Assembly: GCA_015548865.1 (NCBI GenBank)
Contig: JADMXW010000001.1
Span: forward strand, 186,001-250,000
Source of the DNA: Serratia marcescens
GTDB lineage: Bacteria; Pseudomonadota; Gammaproteobacteria; Enterobacterales; Enterobacteriaceae
Direction: 5' to 3'
Length of the DNA: 64,000 nucleotides
Positions within the stretch are counted from its first letter, which is position 1; the number at the start of each line of letters is the position of its first letter. Positions 1 to 7,926 of this stretch are shown piece by piece. Both the position numbers and the translations under genes were made by a program. The notes under the pieces are model-generated. The model searched no databases, was not told the origin of the DNA, and saw only the letters and a list, made by a program, of their open reading frames with translations.

Positions 1-1
1 C

Positions 2-1411
2 GACACTGAGAACAACAATGGTAATACGGATACCCGAGCATTGTTTGGGCAAGAAACTAACCGTATGTATCGCCAGAAGTATGCGTTAACCCATCGCGGT
101 TACTGGGACAGCGGTGTGAGCTCGTTGTCCTACTTCCAATATGAAAGAACCGACAACTCACGTATCTTCGAACAGTTGGCCGGAGGCCCTGCTGGCCGCC
201 CAACAGGAAATTATTATACCAATATAAAACTGGATGCCTACACGGCTCACAGTGAAGTCAATATTCCGTTTGAGGCGCTGTTTAACCAAACGGCGACTAT
301 TGGTGCGGAGTGGGTAGAGCAGAAGATGCACGATCCCTCTTCCAATACCCAAACCACAACGGAAGCAGGCAGCATTGGCTCGATCGCGGATACTAACCGC
401 AGCCAGGATATTTCTGCGCGTATCGCCTCTGTGTTTGTAGAAGACAATATTGAAGTGACGGACAGCACCATGCTGACGCCAGCGCTGCGTGTGGATCACC
501 ACAGTGTTGTTGGCACCAATTGGAGCCCGTCACTCAACCTGTCACAGCAGTTAGGTGATGATTTTACCTTGAAGATGGGGATTGCACAGGCTTATAAAGC
601 ACCAAACCTTTACCAGTTGAACCCGAACTATCTGCTCTATAGCCGTGGTAACGGTTGCTATGGTGGTGGTGCCTGTTATCTGATGGGTAATGATGACCTC
701 AAAGCTGAAACCAGTGTTAATAAAGAAGTTGGCATTGAATTCAAGCGTGATGGTTATCAGGCGGGTGTGACTTACTTCCGCAATGATTATCGCAATAAGA
801 TTGAATCCGGTTGGGTTAAAACGGGTAATGCGAGTGGCGGGAGTAATGCAAGTTATGCTAATGCCAATGTCTACCAATGGGAAAATGTCCCCAAAGCGCT
901 GGTAGAAGGACTTGAAGGTTCTCTGACGGTACCCGTAACAGATACTATCAACTGGAATAACAACATCACCTGGATGTTGCGCTCCGAAAATAAAACTACT
1001 GGCGATTATCTGTCTATTACGCCAGAGTTTACGTTGAATTCTTCCGTTAGTTGGCAGGCGACAGAAGATCTTTCTTTCCTTGGAACGATGACCTGGTATG
1101 GTCGTCAAAAACCGAAGAAATATAACTATCAGGGTACGCCAGTGGCATCAATACCTCTCAGTGCTGCCTATGATACTCATGAAGTAAGTCCGTATGCGGT
1201 GTTTGGTTTAAGTTCAACCTATAAAGTTAACAAAAACCTGAGCATCACCGGTGGGGTAGATAACCTGCTTGATAAACGTCAGTTCCGTGCTGGCAACGCT
1301 CAATCGTTATTAAATACGGCAGGAACGGCGGTTTCGTCTTACGGCGCAGGCGCAGCCACCTTTAACGAACCGGGTCGTACGTTCTATGTAAGCGTCAACA
1401 CCTCGTTCTAA
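2..1411 (+). CDS. fepA: TonB-dependent ferric siderophore receptor, FepA-like (5' end outside window)
   Basis: The reading frame is open from the first bases of the window, so only the last ~469 residues are present; the N-terminal plug domain and signal peptide lie upstream. What is visible is a 22-strand-type outer-membrane barrel: alternating aromatic/polar strands, a loop with a Cys pair (GCYGGGACYL) followed by NDDLKAETS, and the typical TonB-receptor C-terminus ending in Phe (FYVSVNTSF). The NPNY...GCY...GNDDLKAETS region closely resembles FepA/PfeA/IroN receptors for catecholate siderophores such as enterobactin, imported with TonB-ExbBD energy. FepA is the best guess; an IroN or another catecholate receptor cannot be excluded without the N-terminus. 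It is followed at once by a strong terminator and faces the fra operon end-on. Confidence 0.85.
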   Translation, partial: DTENNNGNTDTRALFGQETNRMYRQKYALTHRGYWDSGVSSLSYFQYERTDNSRIFEQLAGGPAGRPTGNYYTNIKLDAYTAHSEVNIPFEALFNQTATIGAEWVEQKMHDPSSNTQTTTEAGSIGSIADTNRSQDISARIASVFVEDNIEVTDSTMLTPALRVDHHSVVGTNWSPSLNLSQQLGDDFTLKMGIAQAYKAPNLYQLNPNYLLYSRGNGCYGGGACYLMGNDDLKAETSVNKEVGIEFKRDGYQAGVTYFRNDYRNKIESGWVKTGNASGGSNASYANANVYQWENVPKALVEGLEGSLTVPVTDTINWNNNITWMLRSENKTTGDYLSITPEFTLNSSVSWQATEDLSFLGTMTWYGRQKPKKYNYQGTPVASIPLSAAYDTHEVSPYAVFGLSSTYKVNKNLSITGGVDNLLDKRQFRAGNAQSLLNTAGTAVSSYGAGAATFNEPGRTFYVSVNTSF

Positions 1412-1426
1412 GCTGTATGAAAAATC

Positions 1427-1465
1427 AAACCCCCTGCATGTGCGAAACGTGCAGGGGGTTTTTTT
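1427..1465 (+). terminator. Rho-independent terminator after the FepA-like gene
   Basis: A long GC-rich stem (AAACCCCCTGCA pairing with TGCAGGGGGTTT) around a short loop is followed by seven T residues. It lies 16 bases after the receptor stop. The stem is also A-rich on the opposite side, so it may serve the convergent fra operon too. Confidence 0.9.
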
Positions 1466-1485
1466 ACGTCATGTAGAACAGCAGA

Positions 1486-2805
1486 TTAGCCTAAAACAAG
1501 CTTACCCAGTGTCAGGCCAACCACAACGGAAACAATCACATTGACCAGCCCAGGCCGCATAAAGCTGTGGTTTAGCACGTATTTGCCGATACGGGTGGTG
1601 CCGGTATCGTCAAAGGCCAACGCAGCCAGGCACTGCCCGGCAACCGGAATAAAGAAATAGCCGTTTACCGCAGGCCAGGAGCCAATCAGCGCATAAGCCG
1701 GTAATCCCAATGCCAGTCCCAGCGGTAGCAGGATCAGCGTGGTTGCTGCCTGGCTGCTGACCATGGCTGAGACAAAGAACATCATGATGGCGATAAGCCA
1801 GGTGTGGGACTGAAGCAAGGTCTGTACTTCTGCTTTGATGAGCCCAATATGGCTGCTGACGAAGGTTTCACTCATCCAGGCAAGGCCAAATGCGCACACG
1901 ATTGCCAGGGCACCCGCACGAAATACGGTGCCGCTCAGAATGTTATCTATAGGTGGGCGACACAGCAGCACGATGATGCAGGCAAAGGTCAGCATCACCA
2001 TTTGGATGGTCGCAGACATCGACAACGGCTGAAGGCCCCTTGCCGTTTCCACCAACGGGCGCAGCCCAGGCATTAGACCAAGCAGCACAATCACCACTGC
2101 ACCTGTCAGGAACAGCAGTACCGACAGCTTCGCATGCGGTGCGATTTCGGTGCTTTTTTCGGTGTGTTCGGTGGGCTTAAGCAATCCTGCTGCCAACCGG
2201 CGTTGATATTCCGGATCATCCGCCAATTCTTTGCCCTTGTTAAAGGTGGCGATAGCACCCGCTGCGACGCCTATCAATGTAGCCGGCACGCAAATCATCA
2301 TAATGGTGGCGATGGAAACACCCAGCGGTGCCATCAAACCGATCATGGCTGCCATTGCGGCAGAAATGGGACTGGCGGTAATCGCTTGCTGTGAGGCAAT
2401 CACCGAAATCGACAGTGGACGTTCCGGACGGATCCCTGAGCCTCGGGCAACTTCAGAGATAACGGGGAGCAGGCTATACACCACATGTCCGGTGCCCGAC
2501 ATAAAGGTGAAGAGGTAGCAGATAAAGGGGGCCAGCAGGGTAATGTGGCGCGGATGACGGCGTAGCATTTTCTCCGCGAGCCGTACCAGAAGATCTAACC
2601 CGCCGGATGCTTGCAATGAGGACGCAGCCAGGACCACGGCGAGGATAATTAAAATCACGTCAATCGGTGGAGAAGAGGGCGTTAAACCAAAAATAAACAC
2701 CAGTACGGCGACGCCGAGACCGCCAACCATACCTAAAAATACCCCTCCGACCCTGGCACCAAAAACCAAAGCAACAAGAATAAAGGCTAATTCCGTCCAA
2801 AACAT
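1486..2805 (-). CDS. fraA: Dcu-family transporter, FraA-like (fructose-asparagine/aspartate uptake)
   Basis: A 439-residue inner-membrane protein of the anaerobic C4-dicarboxylate (DcuA/DcuB) family, with about 10-12 hydrophobic segments. It keeps DcuB-like blocks such as LQASGGLD, SGTGHVVYSLLP, SGIRPERPLS and SSQAATTLILLP. The start is at 2805 (MFWTELAF) because it is preceded by a GGGGGG-rich ribosome site and aligns with DcuB; an upstream in-frame ATG would add 17 residues encoded by a flanking ERIC-like repeat. In Salmonella the Dcu-family member FraA is the transporter of the fra locus, and here the gene is the last of a fraB-fraD-fraA run, so substrate is inferred to be fructose-asparagine or -aspartate rather than fumarate/succinate. 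A gap of about 120 bases holding the repeat separates it from fraD. Confidence 0.85.
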   Translation of the reverse strand: MFWTELAFILVALVFGARVGGVFLGMVGGLGVAVLVFIFGLTPSSPPIDVILIILAVVLAASSLQASGGLDLLVRLAEKMLRRHPRHITLLAPFICYLFTFMSGTGHVVYSLLPVISEVARGSGIRPERPLSISVIASQQAITASPISAAMAAMIGLMAPLGVSIATIMMICVPATLIGVAAGAIATFNKGKELADDPEYQRRLAAGLLKPTEHTEKSTEIAPHAKLSVLLFLTGAVVIVLLGLMPGLRPLVETARGLQPLSMSATIQMVMLTFACIIVLLCRPPIDNILSGTVFRAGALAIVCAFGLAWMSETFVSSHIGLIKAEVQTLLQSHTWLIAIMMFFVSAMVSSQAATTLILLPLGLALGLPAYALIGSWPAVNGYFFIPVAGQCLAALAFDDTGTTRIGKYVLNHSFMRPGLVNVIVSVVVGLTLGKLVLG

Positions 2806-2844
2806 ACCTACCCCCCTATTATTACGGGCTGAATTCCAGACATG

Positions 2845-2908
2845 TATACCCGTCATACTTCACGTAGCAGATGTGTTGGCTGCAACTCGAGTTAATCAGG
2901 GTAAATTA
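2845..2908. repeat. Truncated ERIC-like palindromic repeat
   Basis: The two terminal arms of the element (TATACCCGTCATACTTCA and AACTCGAGTTAATCAGGGTA) are joined with only ~20 bases of the interior (GCAGATGTGTTGGCTGC). It is a deletion form of the longer copy at 50596-50788. It lies between fraD and fraA and would be transcribed within the operon. Confidence 0.7.
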
Positions 2909-2924
2909 TGTGAAGGGCCTTTTA

Positions 2925-3770
2925 TTATTCGGAATATGATTTTCCAAACCCGAAGGCACCATAATGATTAAGCACATGGCGTGCCGCTATTCCGCCAGCC
3001 GCCATAGCATGAAGAATGGTTTCTTCGCTAGGTTCGGATTGTTTGGCGATTAATAGTGACAGCATAAATCCGGTTAAAAATGCATCTCCGGCCCCTAACG
3101 TATCTACCGGTTCGATATATTCAGGCTGCCAGGTGATGTGTGTTTTTTCAGAATAGTAATAAACATGTTCATGTCCCCGAGTGGCGATAATATGACGGCA
3201 ACCATAATCATAAAGTTGCCTTATTTTTGTTTGTGTTTCATCGGGTGTTAGCGCTCCGCAGGAGACAAAACCATAATCTACCCACGGGCAAACCTGTTTA
3301 AAATAGTCATCCGTTCCCCGTGCGGAGAAATCAAATGACAGTGTGATGTTGCGTTGTTTTATTTTTTCCAGTTCCGTTTCGAGATGTCCATTTAAACTGG
3401 AATGCACCATGTCAAACTGCGCGATATAATCCAAATCCTCGGGTGTCAAATGCAGGGGATGTTCGCGCAGTACGCCATTTTTATTGCTGGTGACAAATTC
3501 CCTGTCTCCCTGATTCAATCGAATGCAGGCATAGCCATTCTCGCCGTCGTAGTGGCGGCAACGTTGCGTATCGATGGCCAGTTCGCGCAGTGTCGCCTGC
3601 ACATGGTGAGCGGCGTTGTCATTACCGAATGCCCCCAGAAATGCACTCTCATGGCCGGCGAGTCGAGCATAGACGGCAAAATTTAGCGCATTGCCGCCGG
3701 GGTACATGATGCCGGTATGCAGATATTTATCGACGACATTGTCACCAATGCCTATCACCTTAATGCTCAT
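2925..3770 (-). CDS. fraD: PfkB-family sugar kinase, FraD/FrlD-like
   Basis: A 281-residue ribokinase/PfkB-family kinase. The N-terminal half holds the substrate-binding GGNALNFAVYAARL-like region (YPGGNALNFAVYARLAG) and the C-terminus has the PfkB signature DTLGAGDAF with the catalytic Asp. FrlD and FraD phosphorylate the C6 hydroxyl of Amadori compounds (fructose-lysine or fructose-aspartate) after uptake. Its neighbour is clearly FraB-like, so 6-phosphofructose-aspartate is the likely product. It is 63 bases downstream of fraB on the same strand. FrlD (fructoselysine 6-kinase) is the alternative name; the Dcu-type transporter next door argues for Fra. Confidence 0.85.
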   Translation of the reverse strand: MSIKVIGIGDNVVDKYLHTGIMYPGGNALNFAVYARLAGHESAFLGAFGNDNAAHHVQATLRELAIDTQRCRHYDGENGYACIRLNQGDREFVTSNKNGVLREHPLHLTPEDLDYIAQFDMVHSSLNGHLETELEKIKQRNITLSFDFSARGTDDYFKQVCPWVDYGFVSCGALTPDETQTKIRQLYDYGCRHIIATRGHEHVYYYSEKTHITWQPEYIEPVDTLGAGDAFLTGFMLSLLIAKQSEPSEETILHAMAAGGIAARHVLNHYGAFGFGKSYSE

Positions 3771-3833
3771 CGTGATTCCTTGTGCGCTAACGTTATTGGA
3801 GGCGTCCCTGCCAGTCTATTTCCTTGGATGAAA

Positions 3834-4808
3834 TCAGTATTCCACTTTCCACATATAACGACGGGTGGTTAATGGATGCTGGCGAATATCAGCCAGTGCA
3901 CGGTTATATACCGGGTACACATTGTTAAACAGTGAGTGGTTGAAATAATCAATAACGCTGGGTTTGATGGTGGAGAGACCCAATTCTTTTGCATCCACCA
4001 CTTCTATCCGACGGCCATATTTTCTCAGAAAGTTGATGGCACGCTCATCGACTGCGCGCGTGCTGCCTTCTGAAAACTGGAAGAAGAAGGGGGTGTTGGC
4101 ATCAGTAATTTCAAAAGGACCGTGGAAAAACTCACCGCTGTGAATACACGCGGAGTGGATCCATTGCATTTCCATAAAAATGCAGATGCTTTGCAAATAG
4201 GCCGCACCGTAACCGGCTCCGCTGGCCATAGTATAAATTACCTTGTCATCTTTATATTCCTGAGCGAACGCCGCAGCCCGTTTGCTCAGGTGTTCACAAG
4301 CACGATAAACAATGCGATTTATTTTGCTCAGACCATCCTGGAAATCATCATAATGGGCATAGCCTTCTGTTTGGTGCAGGATCTCCACGGCGCTGGTAAG
4401 CCCTTTCAGCGTTTTCTCCTGTGCGATATCTTTGCCATCACCAAAGCTATACGTTTCAACAAAATCGCAGTGAGCTACCAGCGGGGAGTCTGTCACCCAG
4501 GTTAACCCGATAACTGGCACGCCGCGGCTTTGTGCCAACGCTGCCGCCTGAATGGTTTCTGGCGTATTTCCCTTGTGAGAAGCCACAACCACGATTGCAT
4601 TTTCGCCTAGTGCTGCCGGTGGGTTATGAATAAATTCTCCACTGTTATACAGCCCAACAGAAACTGTTTGTGCTTCTTTCTCCAGGAACGCCTTTGCGGG
4701 ATAAAATGCCGCATAGGAGCCCCCGCAGGCGACGTAGTAAACGTGTTTCACGCTCCCTTTCTCCACTTTGCTTGCCATGATGCCGCTAATAATGTCTTTA
4801 ATACTCAT
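3834..4808 (-). CDS. fraB: 6-phosphofructose-aspartate deglycase, FraB-like SIS protein
   Basis: A 324-residue protein with two SIS sugar-isomerase domains (VACGGSYAAFYPAKAF near residue 28 and SGAGYGAAYLQS near 197). It cleaves the phosphorylated Amadori compound to glucose-6-phosphate and the amino acid. Counting from the GTG one codon upstream, Glu214 (FMEMQW) and His230 (EFFHGPFE) fall at the positions I recall as the catalytic pair of Salmonella FraB, and the C-terminus TTRRYMWKVEY matches that enzyme as I remember it. ATG 4808 is preferred to GTG 4811 because AGAGGAA sits at proper spacing. First gene of the fraBDA operon; its promoter region holds an inverted repeat. Confidence 0.9.
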   Translation of the reverse strand: MSIKDIISGIMASKVEKGSVKHVYYVACGGSYAAFYPAKAFLEKEAQTVSVGLYNSGEFIHNPPAALGENAIVVVASHKGNTPETIQAAALAQSRGVPVIGLTWVTDSPLVAHCDFVETYSFGDGKDIAQEKTLKGLTSAVEILHQTEGYAHYDDFQDGLSKINRIVYRACEHLSKRAAAFAQEYKDDKVIYTMASGAGYGAAYLQSICIFMEMQWIHSACIHSGEFFHGPFEITDANTPFFFQFSEGSTRAVDERAINFLRKYGRRIEVVDAKELGLSTIKPSVIDYFNHSLFNNVYPVYNRALADIRQHPLTTRRYMWKVEY

Positions 4809-4874
4809 CACTTTTCCTCTTTGGTCGCTGCTGACATTGGCGTTATTACGTCATGTCTTTCATATCGCTCATTT

Positions 4875-4921
4875 AATGTATCTAAATGTATTATTAAATG
4901 TGTATAACATTAAGATACATT
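4875..4921. promoter_or_regulatory. Candidate FraR operator/promoter region of fraBDA
   Basis: An inverted repeat, AATGTATCTAAA and TTAAGATACATT, flanks an AT-rich centre that itself contains TAAATGTAT and TAAATGTGTA. It lies ~65-110 bases upstream of fraB and after the fraR terminator, so it should control fraBDA only. HutC-type GntR regulators bind such short GT/AC palindromes; assignment to FraR is inference. Confidence 0.5.
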
Positions 4922-4942
4922 TGTGGCAATACGTGTGACCAT

Positions 4943-4976
4943 AAAAAATCGGGACCCGCGATGCGGATCCCGATTT
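4943..4976 (-). terminator. Terminator of fraR
   Basis: A hairpin with arms AAATCGGGA-CCGC / GCGG-TCCCGATTT and a GAT loop. Read on the minus strand it ends in a run of six T residues, 40 bases after the fraR stop. It separates the regulator from fraBDA transcription. Confidence 0.8.
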
Positions 4977-5015
4977 AAGCCGTAACAGAACGCAATGAAC
5001 AGAAAGAAAAAGTGA

Positions 5016-5732
5016 TTACACCGTGAAGCGCAGTTTGTCTCCCACCACTAATTGGTGTGAAATGCAGGATATATCGCGGTGGTTGTCCACCATTTCACTC
5101 TTGATAGAGATGAGCGGATGGCGCTCCATGACACCAAGATAGTGTGCGACATCGAAATTGGCGTACACCAGCTCGATCACTTTACTGGAGTGGGTAAACC
5201 ACACATCGTACTTTTGACGCAGGACGTCATACAGCGAGTTGTTGTTCAGATCCTCGCTAATCAAAAAAGCAAAACGCGGAGGAAACCACACGGTTTCCAG
5301 TGACACAGGCACATCGTCAGCATAGCGAATGCGCTCCAGTACCACCGCTTTTTCCTCTTTTTCCATACCAAAGCGCTCTCGAATGTCTTTACTGGCGGGC
5401 TCGAAAACGGATTTTATGGTGCGCGCGCCTGGGCGGCGCCCCTGTGAACGACAAAGCTCACTGAAGCTCATGATGCCCGTCATACTGCGCTGAAATTTAT
5501 CTTCAGAAACAAAGGTGCCTTTACCTGAAACGCGCGTCAGCAGTTTCTCACGCGTCAGCGCATCCAGCGCCTTACGTACCGTGACGCGGCTGATATTCCA
5601 ACGAGCGCTAAGATCGTTTTCGGTCGGGATTTGTTGTCCCGGTGGAAATTCACCGCTGAGGATCGCTTCTTTCAGCGCCTCTTCAAGCTGCTTATACAGC
5701 GGTGTTGCACTCGTGGTATCCGGCAGATTCAT
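5016..5732 (-). CDS. fraR: GntR/HutC-family regulator, FraR-like
   Basis: A 238-residue transcription factor. Residues ~10-75 form the GntR winged helix (PLYKQLEEALKEAI, then ISRVTVRKALDAL as recognition helix and VSGKGTFV as wing); residues ~90-235 form a UTRA ligand-binding domain typical of the HutC subfamily. It stands in the position of fraR, immediately upstream of fraBDA on the same strand but with its own terminator, as in Salmonella. The likely ligand is the Amadori compound or its phosphate, by analogy. An inverted repeat just upstream of its start suggests autoregulation. Confidence 0.85.
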   Translation of the reverse strand: MNLPDTTSATPLYKQLEEALKEAILSGEFPPGQQIPTENDLSARWNISRVTVRKALDALTREKLLTRVSGKGTFVSEDKFQRSMTGIMSFSELCRSQGRRPGARTIKSVFEPASKDIRERFGMEKEEKAVVLERIRYADDVPVSLETVWFPPRFAFLISEDLNNNSLYDVLRQKYDVWFTHSSKVIELVYANFDVAHYLGVMERHPLISIKSEMVDNHRDISCISHQLVVGDKLRFTV

Positions 5733-5745
5733 CTTAAGTATCCTT

Positions 5746-5783
5746 TTGTATTATCCTCGCCTTCGAGCAAGGATAGCATACAA
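5746..5783. promoter_or_regulatory. Inverted repeat upstream of fraR (candidate operator)
   Basis: TTGTATTATCCT and AGGATAGCATACAA form a near-perfect inverted repeat 13 bases upstream of the fraR start codon. The sequence differs from the palindrome in front of fraB, so it may bind a different factor or be an autoregulatory site. Confidence 0.4.
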
Positions 5784-5864
5784 TACTTTCTCTTATGGAT
5801 AAGGATAGCCTGCCTAAAAACATACCTGTCGTGTGCAACGTCCGCTGCCTTTCCGGTTGAGCGT

Positions 5865-7475
5865 CTAGGAAGAGGCCGCCAGACGGGGAATAAACGCCGC
5901 TGCCTGCTCCTGATAGCGTGGTACATCGTTGACCTGAAAAATCGCTACTGCCTGCGTGAGTTGGCGCGCCTGCTCCTCCAGAGAGGCGGCCGCCGCCGCA
6001 GATTGCTGTACCAGCGCGGCGTTTTGTTGCGTAACGCCATCGATATCATTAATAGCCTGGCTCACCTGATGAATGCCCTGACTTTGTTCATCAGACGCGG
6101 TGGCAATCTCCTCTATCAACGCGTTAACCTGACCGATAGCTTCAATAATGCTATCCATCACATCGCCGGTACGCGTCACATGACGTGCACCGGCATCAAC
6201 ACGCTCAACGGATTCCGCAATCAGGGTTTCAATGTCTTTGGCGGCTTGCGCGCTTTTTTGCGCCAGATTGCGCACTTCACTGGCAACCACGGCAAAACCG
6301 CGCCCTTGCTCGCCGGCACGAGCTGCCTCGACCGCAGCGTTCAGCGCGAGAATGTTGGTCTGGAACGCGATGCTGTTGATCATGCTGGTAATGTCGGTGA
6401 TTTTATGCGAACTGGCGGCGATGCTGTCCATAATGCCACCCAGCTCTTTGCCCATTTCCCAGCCCTGTTTCGCTACGCCAGTGGCCTTTTCTGCCAAGCG
6501 CGTTGCCTGATGAACATTATCGGTGTTGTGCTTGAGTGTGGTACCTAATTGCTCCATGCTGGCCGCGGTTTGCTGCAGTGCTGCAGCTTGTTGCTCGGTG
6601 CGACTGGAGAGATCGTTATTGCCTGCATAGATTTCTGACGTACCCACATAGATGGCATCGGCGCTGCCGCGAATGGCAATCACCGTTGCCTTCAGGCTGT
6701 CCTGCATTTCCCGCAAGTAGGGCACCAGTTGTCCGGCATCGTTGCGACCAAAGCCGTCCAGATTCTTCTCCAGTTTGCCTTCGGTCAAGGTGCGGAAGTG
6801 GTGGCGGATAGCGGTGAGGGGTTTGATGACACAACCGACCAGATAGCGATCGGTGAGCAGCAGGATTAAAGCTCCCGCCAGCAGTGCCACAACCAAAATG
6901 TTTTTGCACCATGACACCAGACGATCGATGGTTTGGACCGTCTGGTTGTCGGCGGCTACCGCCTGATAGCTATTGACGGCAGCAATGAATTTTTCATTCA
7001 GAGGATGAAAATCATCGCGGAATACGCGCCGATATTCAGCAAACTTTTTCTCTTGCAGCGCACTCATCATCGGTTGCAGCCCCTGTTGCAGAACGTTCTG
7101 CCAGTTTTGCACCGTTTCATCTACCGTTTGCTGTGCAACCTGGGGATGGGGCATCACTTTGAAGGCATCCAGACTGGCCGCGCTGTTTTTATATTCGTCT
7201 ACGGCCTGCGCTAGCGTGGCATCAACATCGGTCAGTTTGCCGCTTTGCATCAATGTCACTACCTGATTAAGGCGGATTGCCGTGTTCATGGATTGGTTGG
7301 CGCCCTTGGTCAGCGTATTCAGTCCTTCCACCTGCGTATTACCTACGATCAAATAGTGCGTCGCCTGATTAAGGGCAGAAAGCGTAAACCACGCAACGCC
7401 TCCCCACAGCAAAAGAAACAGCGTCAGGACCATCAGCAGCACCTTTCTGATGGTCATATTGCGTAAAAAAGACAT
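5865..7475 (-). CDS. Methyl-accepting chemotaxis protein
   Basis: A 536-residue chemoreceptor. A short cytoplasmic N-terminus ([11 protein letters not shown]) leads into a first membrane segment ([19 protein letters not shown]), a periplasmic helical domain of about 150 residues (Tar/4-helix-bundle type), a second membrane segment ([16 protein letters not shown]), a HAMP domain, and the signalling hairpin with the conserved tip [35 protein letters not shown]. The C-terminus ends PRLAASS with no NWETF-type pentapeptide, so adaptation enzymes must reach it through other receptors. The start was placed at 7475 because the longer frame adds a non-homologous 34-residue stretch. The ligand is not predictable. 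It is monocistronic, between fraR and acnB. Confidence 0.93.
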   Translation of the reverse strand: MSFLRNMTIRKVLLMVLTLFLLLWGGVAWFTLSALNQATHYLIVGNTQVEGLNTLTKGANQSMNTAIRLNQVVTLMQSGKLTDVDATLAQAVDEYKNSAASLDAFKVMPHPQVAQQTVDETVQNWQNVLQQGLQPMMSALQEKKFAEYRRVFRDDFHPLNEKFIAAVNSYQAVAADNQTVQTIDRLVSWCKNILVVALLAGALILLLTDRYLVGCVIKPLTAIRHHFRTLTEGKLEKNLDGFGRNDAGQLVPYLREMQDSLKATVIAIRGSADAIYVGTSEIYAGNNDLSSRTEQQAAALQQTAASMEQLGTTLKHNTDNVHQATRLAEKATGVAKQGWEMGKELGGIMDSIAASSHKITDITSMINSIAFQTNILALNAAVEAARAGEQGRGFAVVASEVRNLAQKSAQAAKDIETLIAESVERVDAGARHVTRTGDVMDSIIEAIGQVNALIEEIATASDEQSQGIHQVSQAINDIDGVTQQNAALVQQSAAAAASLEEQARQLTQAVAIFQVNDVPRYQEQAAAFIPRLAASS

Positions 7476-7748
7476 GATTATACCTATCCATTTTCCAACC
7501 CCTGGTGATGTTAAGCTACGGCAAGATACGGGAATTCTTACATACGTCTTTTTTATAGGTTGATAGCGGTATAACAAACTGAAATTGTTAGAAGTTACCT
7601 AATGTAAACCCCAATCGCGCTTGGGGGATATGTCGATAAGGGATGCTCGTGGTATGCTCAGATAAAAAACCGTCACATTTCCCCCTGCCTGCACATTTGC
7701 GCGGGCAAGCAATGTTGCGTTATTTATGTTGCTTTTATGTAAACGGAA

Positions 7749-7777
7749 TTAACAAAACGTTCAAAAATTGATATGCT
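7749..7777 (+). promoter_or_regulatory. Candidate sigma-70 promoter of acnB
   Basis: TTAACA and TATGCT are separated by 17 bases and would start transcription near 7784, giving a leader of about 140 bases before the acnB GTG. The rest of the 450-base gap between the divergent chemoreceptor and acnB shows nothing else I can name apart from a GC-rich hairpin around 7685-7710. Confidence 0.45.
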
Positions 7778-7926
7778 GGAATGCATGACGATCTTACTGC
7801 CGGGTACGCCACCCTACATTTTTACAGGCGGAGGACACATCGCCTGACGCGTAGCCGGGTATGGACATCACAACCGGGAGCAAGAGCGCCGGACATAATG
7901 AAGACAATGAGAGCGAGGAGAGAATC

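Noticed and set aside
2806-2856. Upstream ATG for the Dcu-family transporter
   Set aside because: The extra 17 residues are encoded by the tail of an ERIC-like repeat and do not match DcuA/DcuB; the inner ATG has a strong ribosome site.
5631-6548. 305-codon plus-strand frame over the chemoreceptor gene
   Set aside because: It is antisense to a clear MCP with intact domains and has no protein-like features; a shadow of biased codon use.
7861-7926. Longer N-terminus for AcnB
   Set aside because: The first 22 codons do not match the family; GTG 7927 gives exactly the E. coli length and has GAGGAGA upstream.
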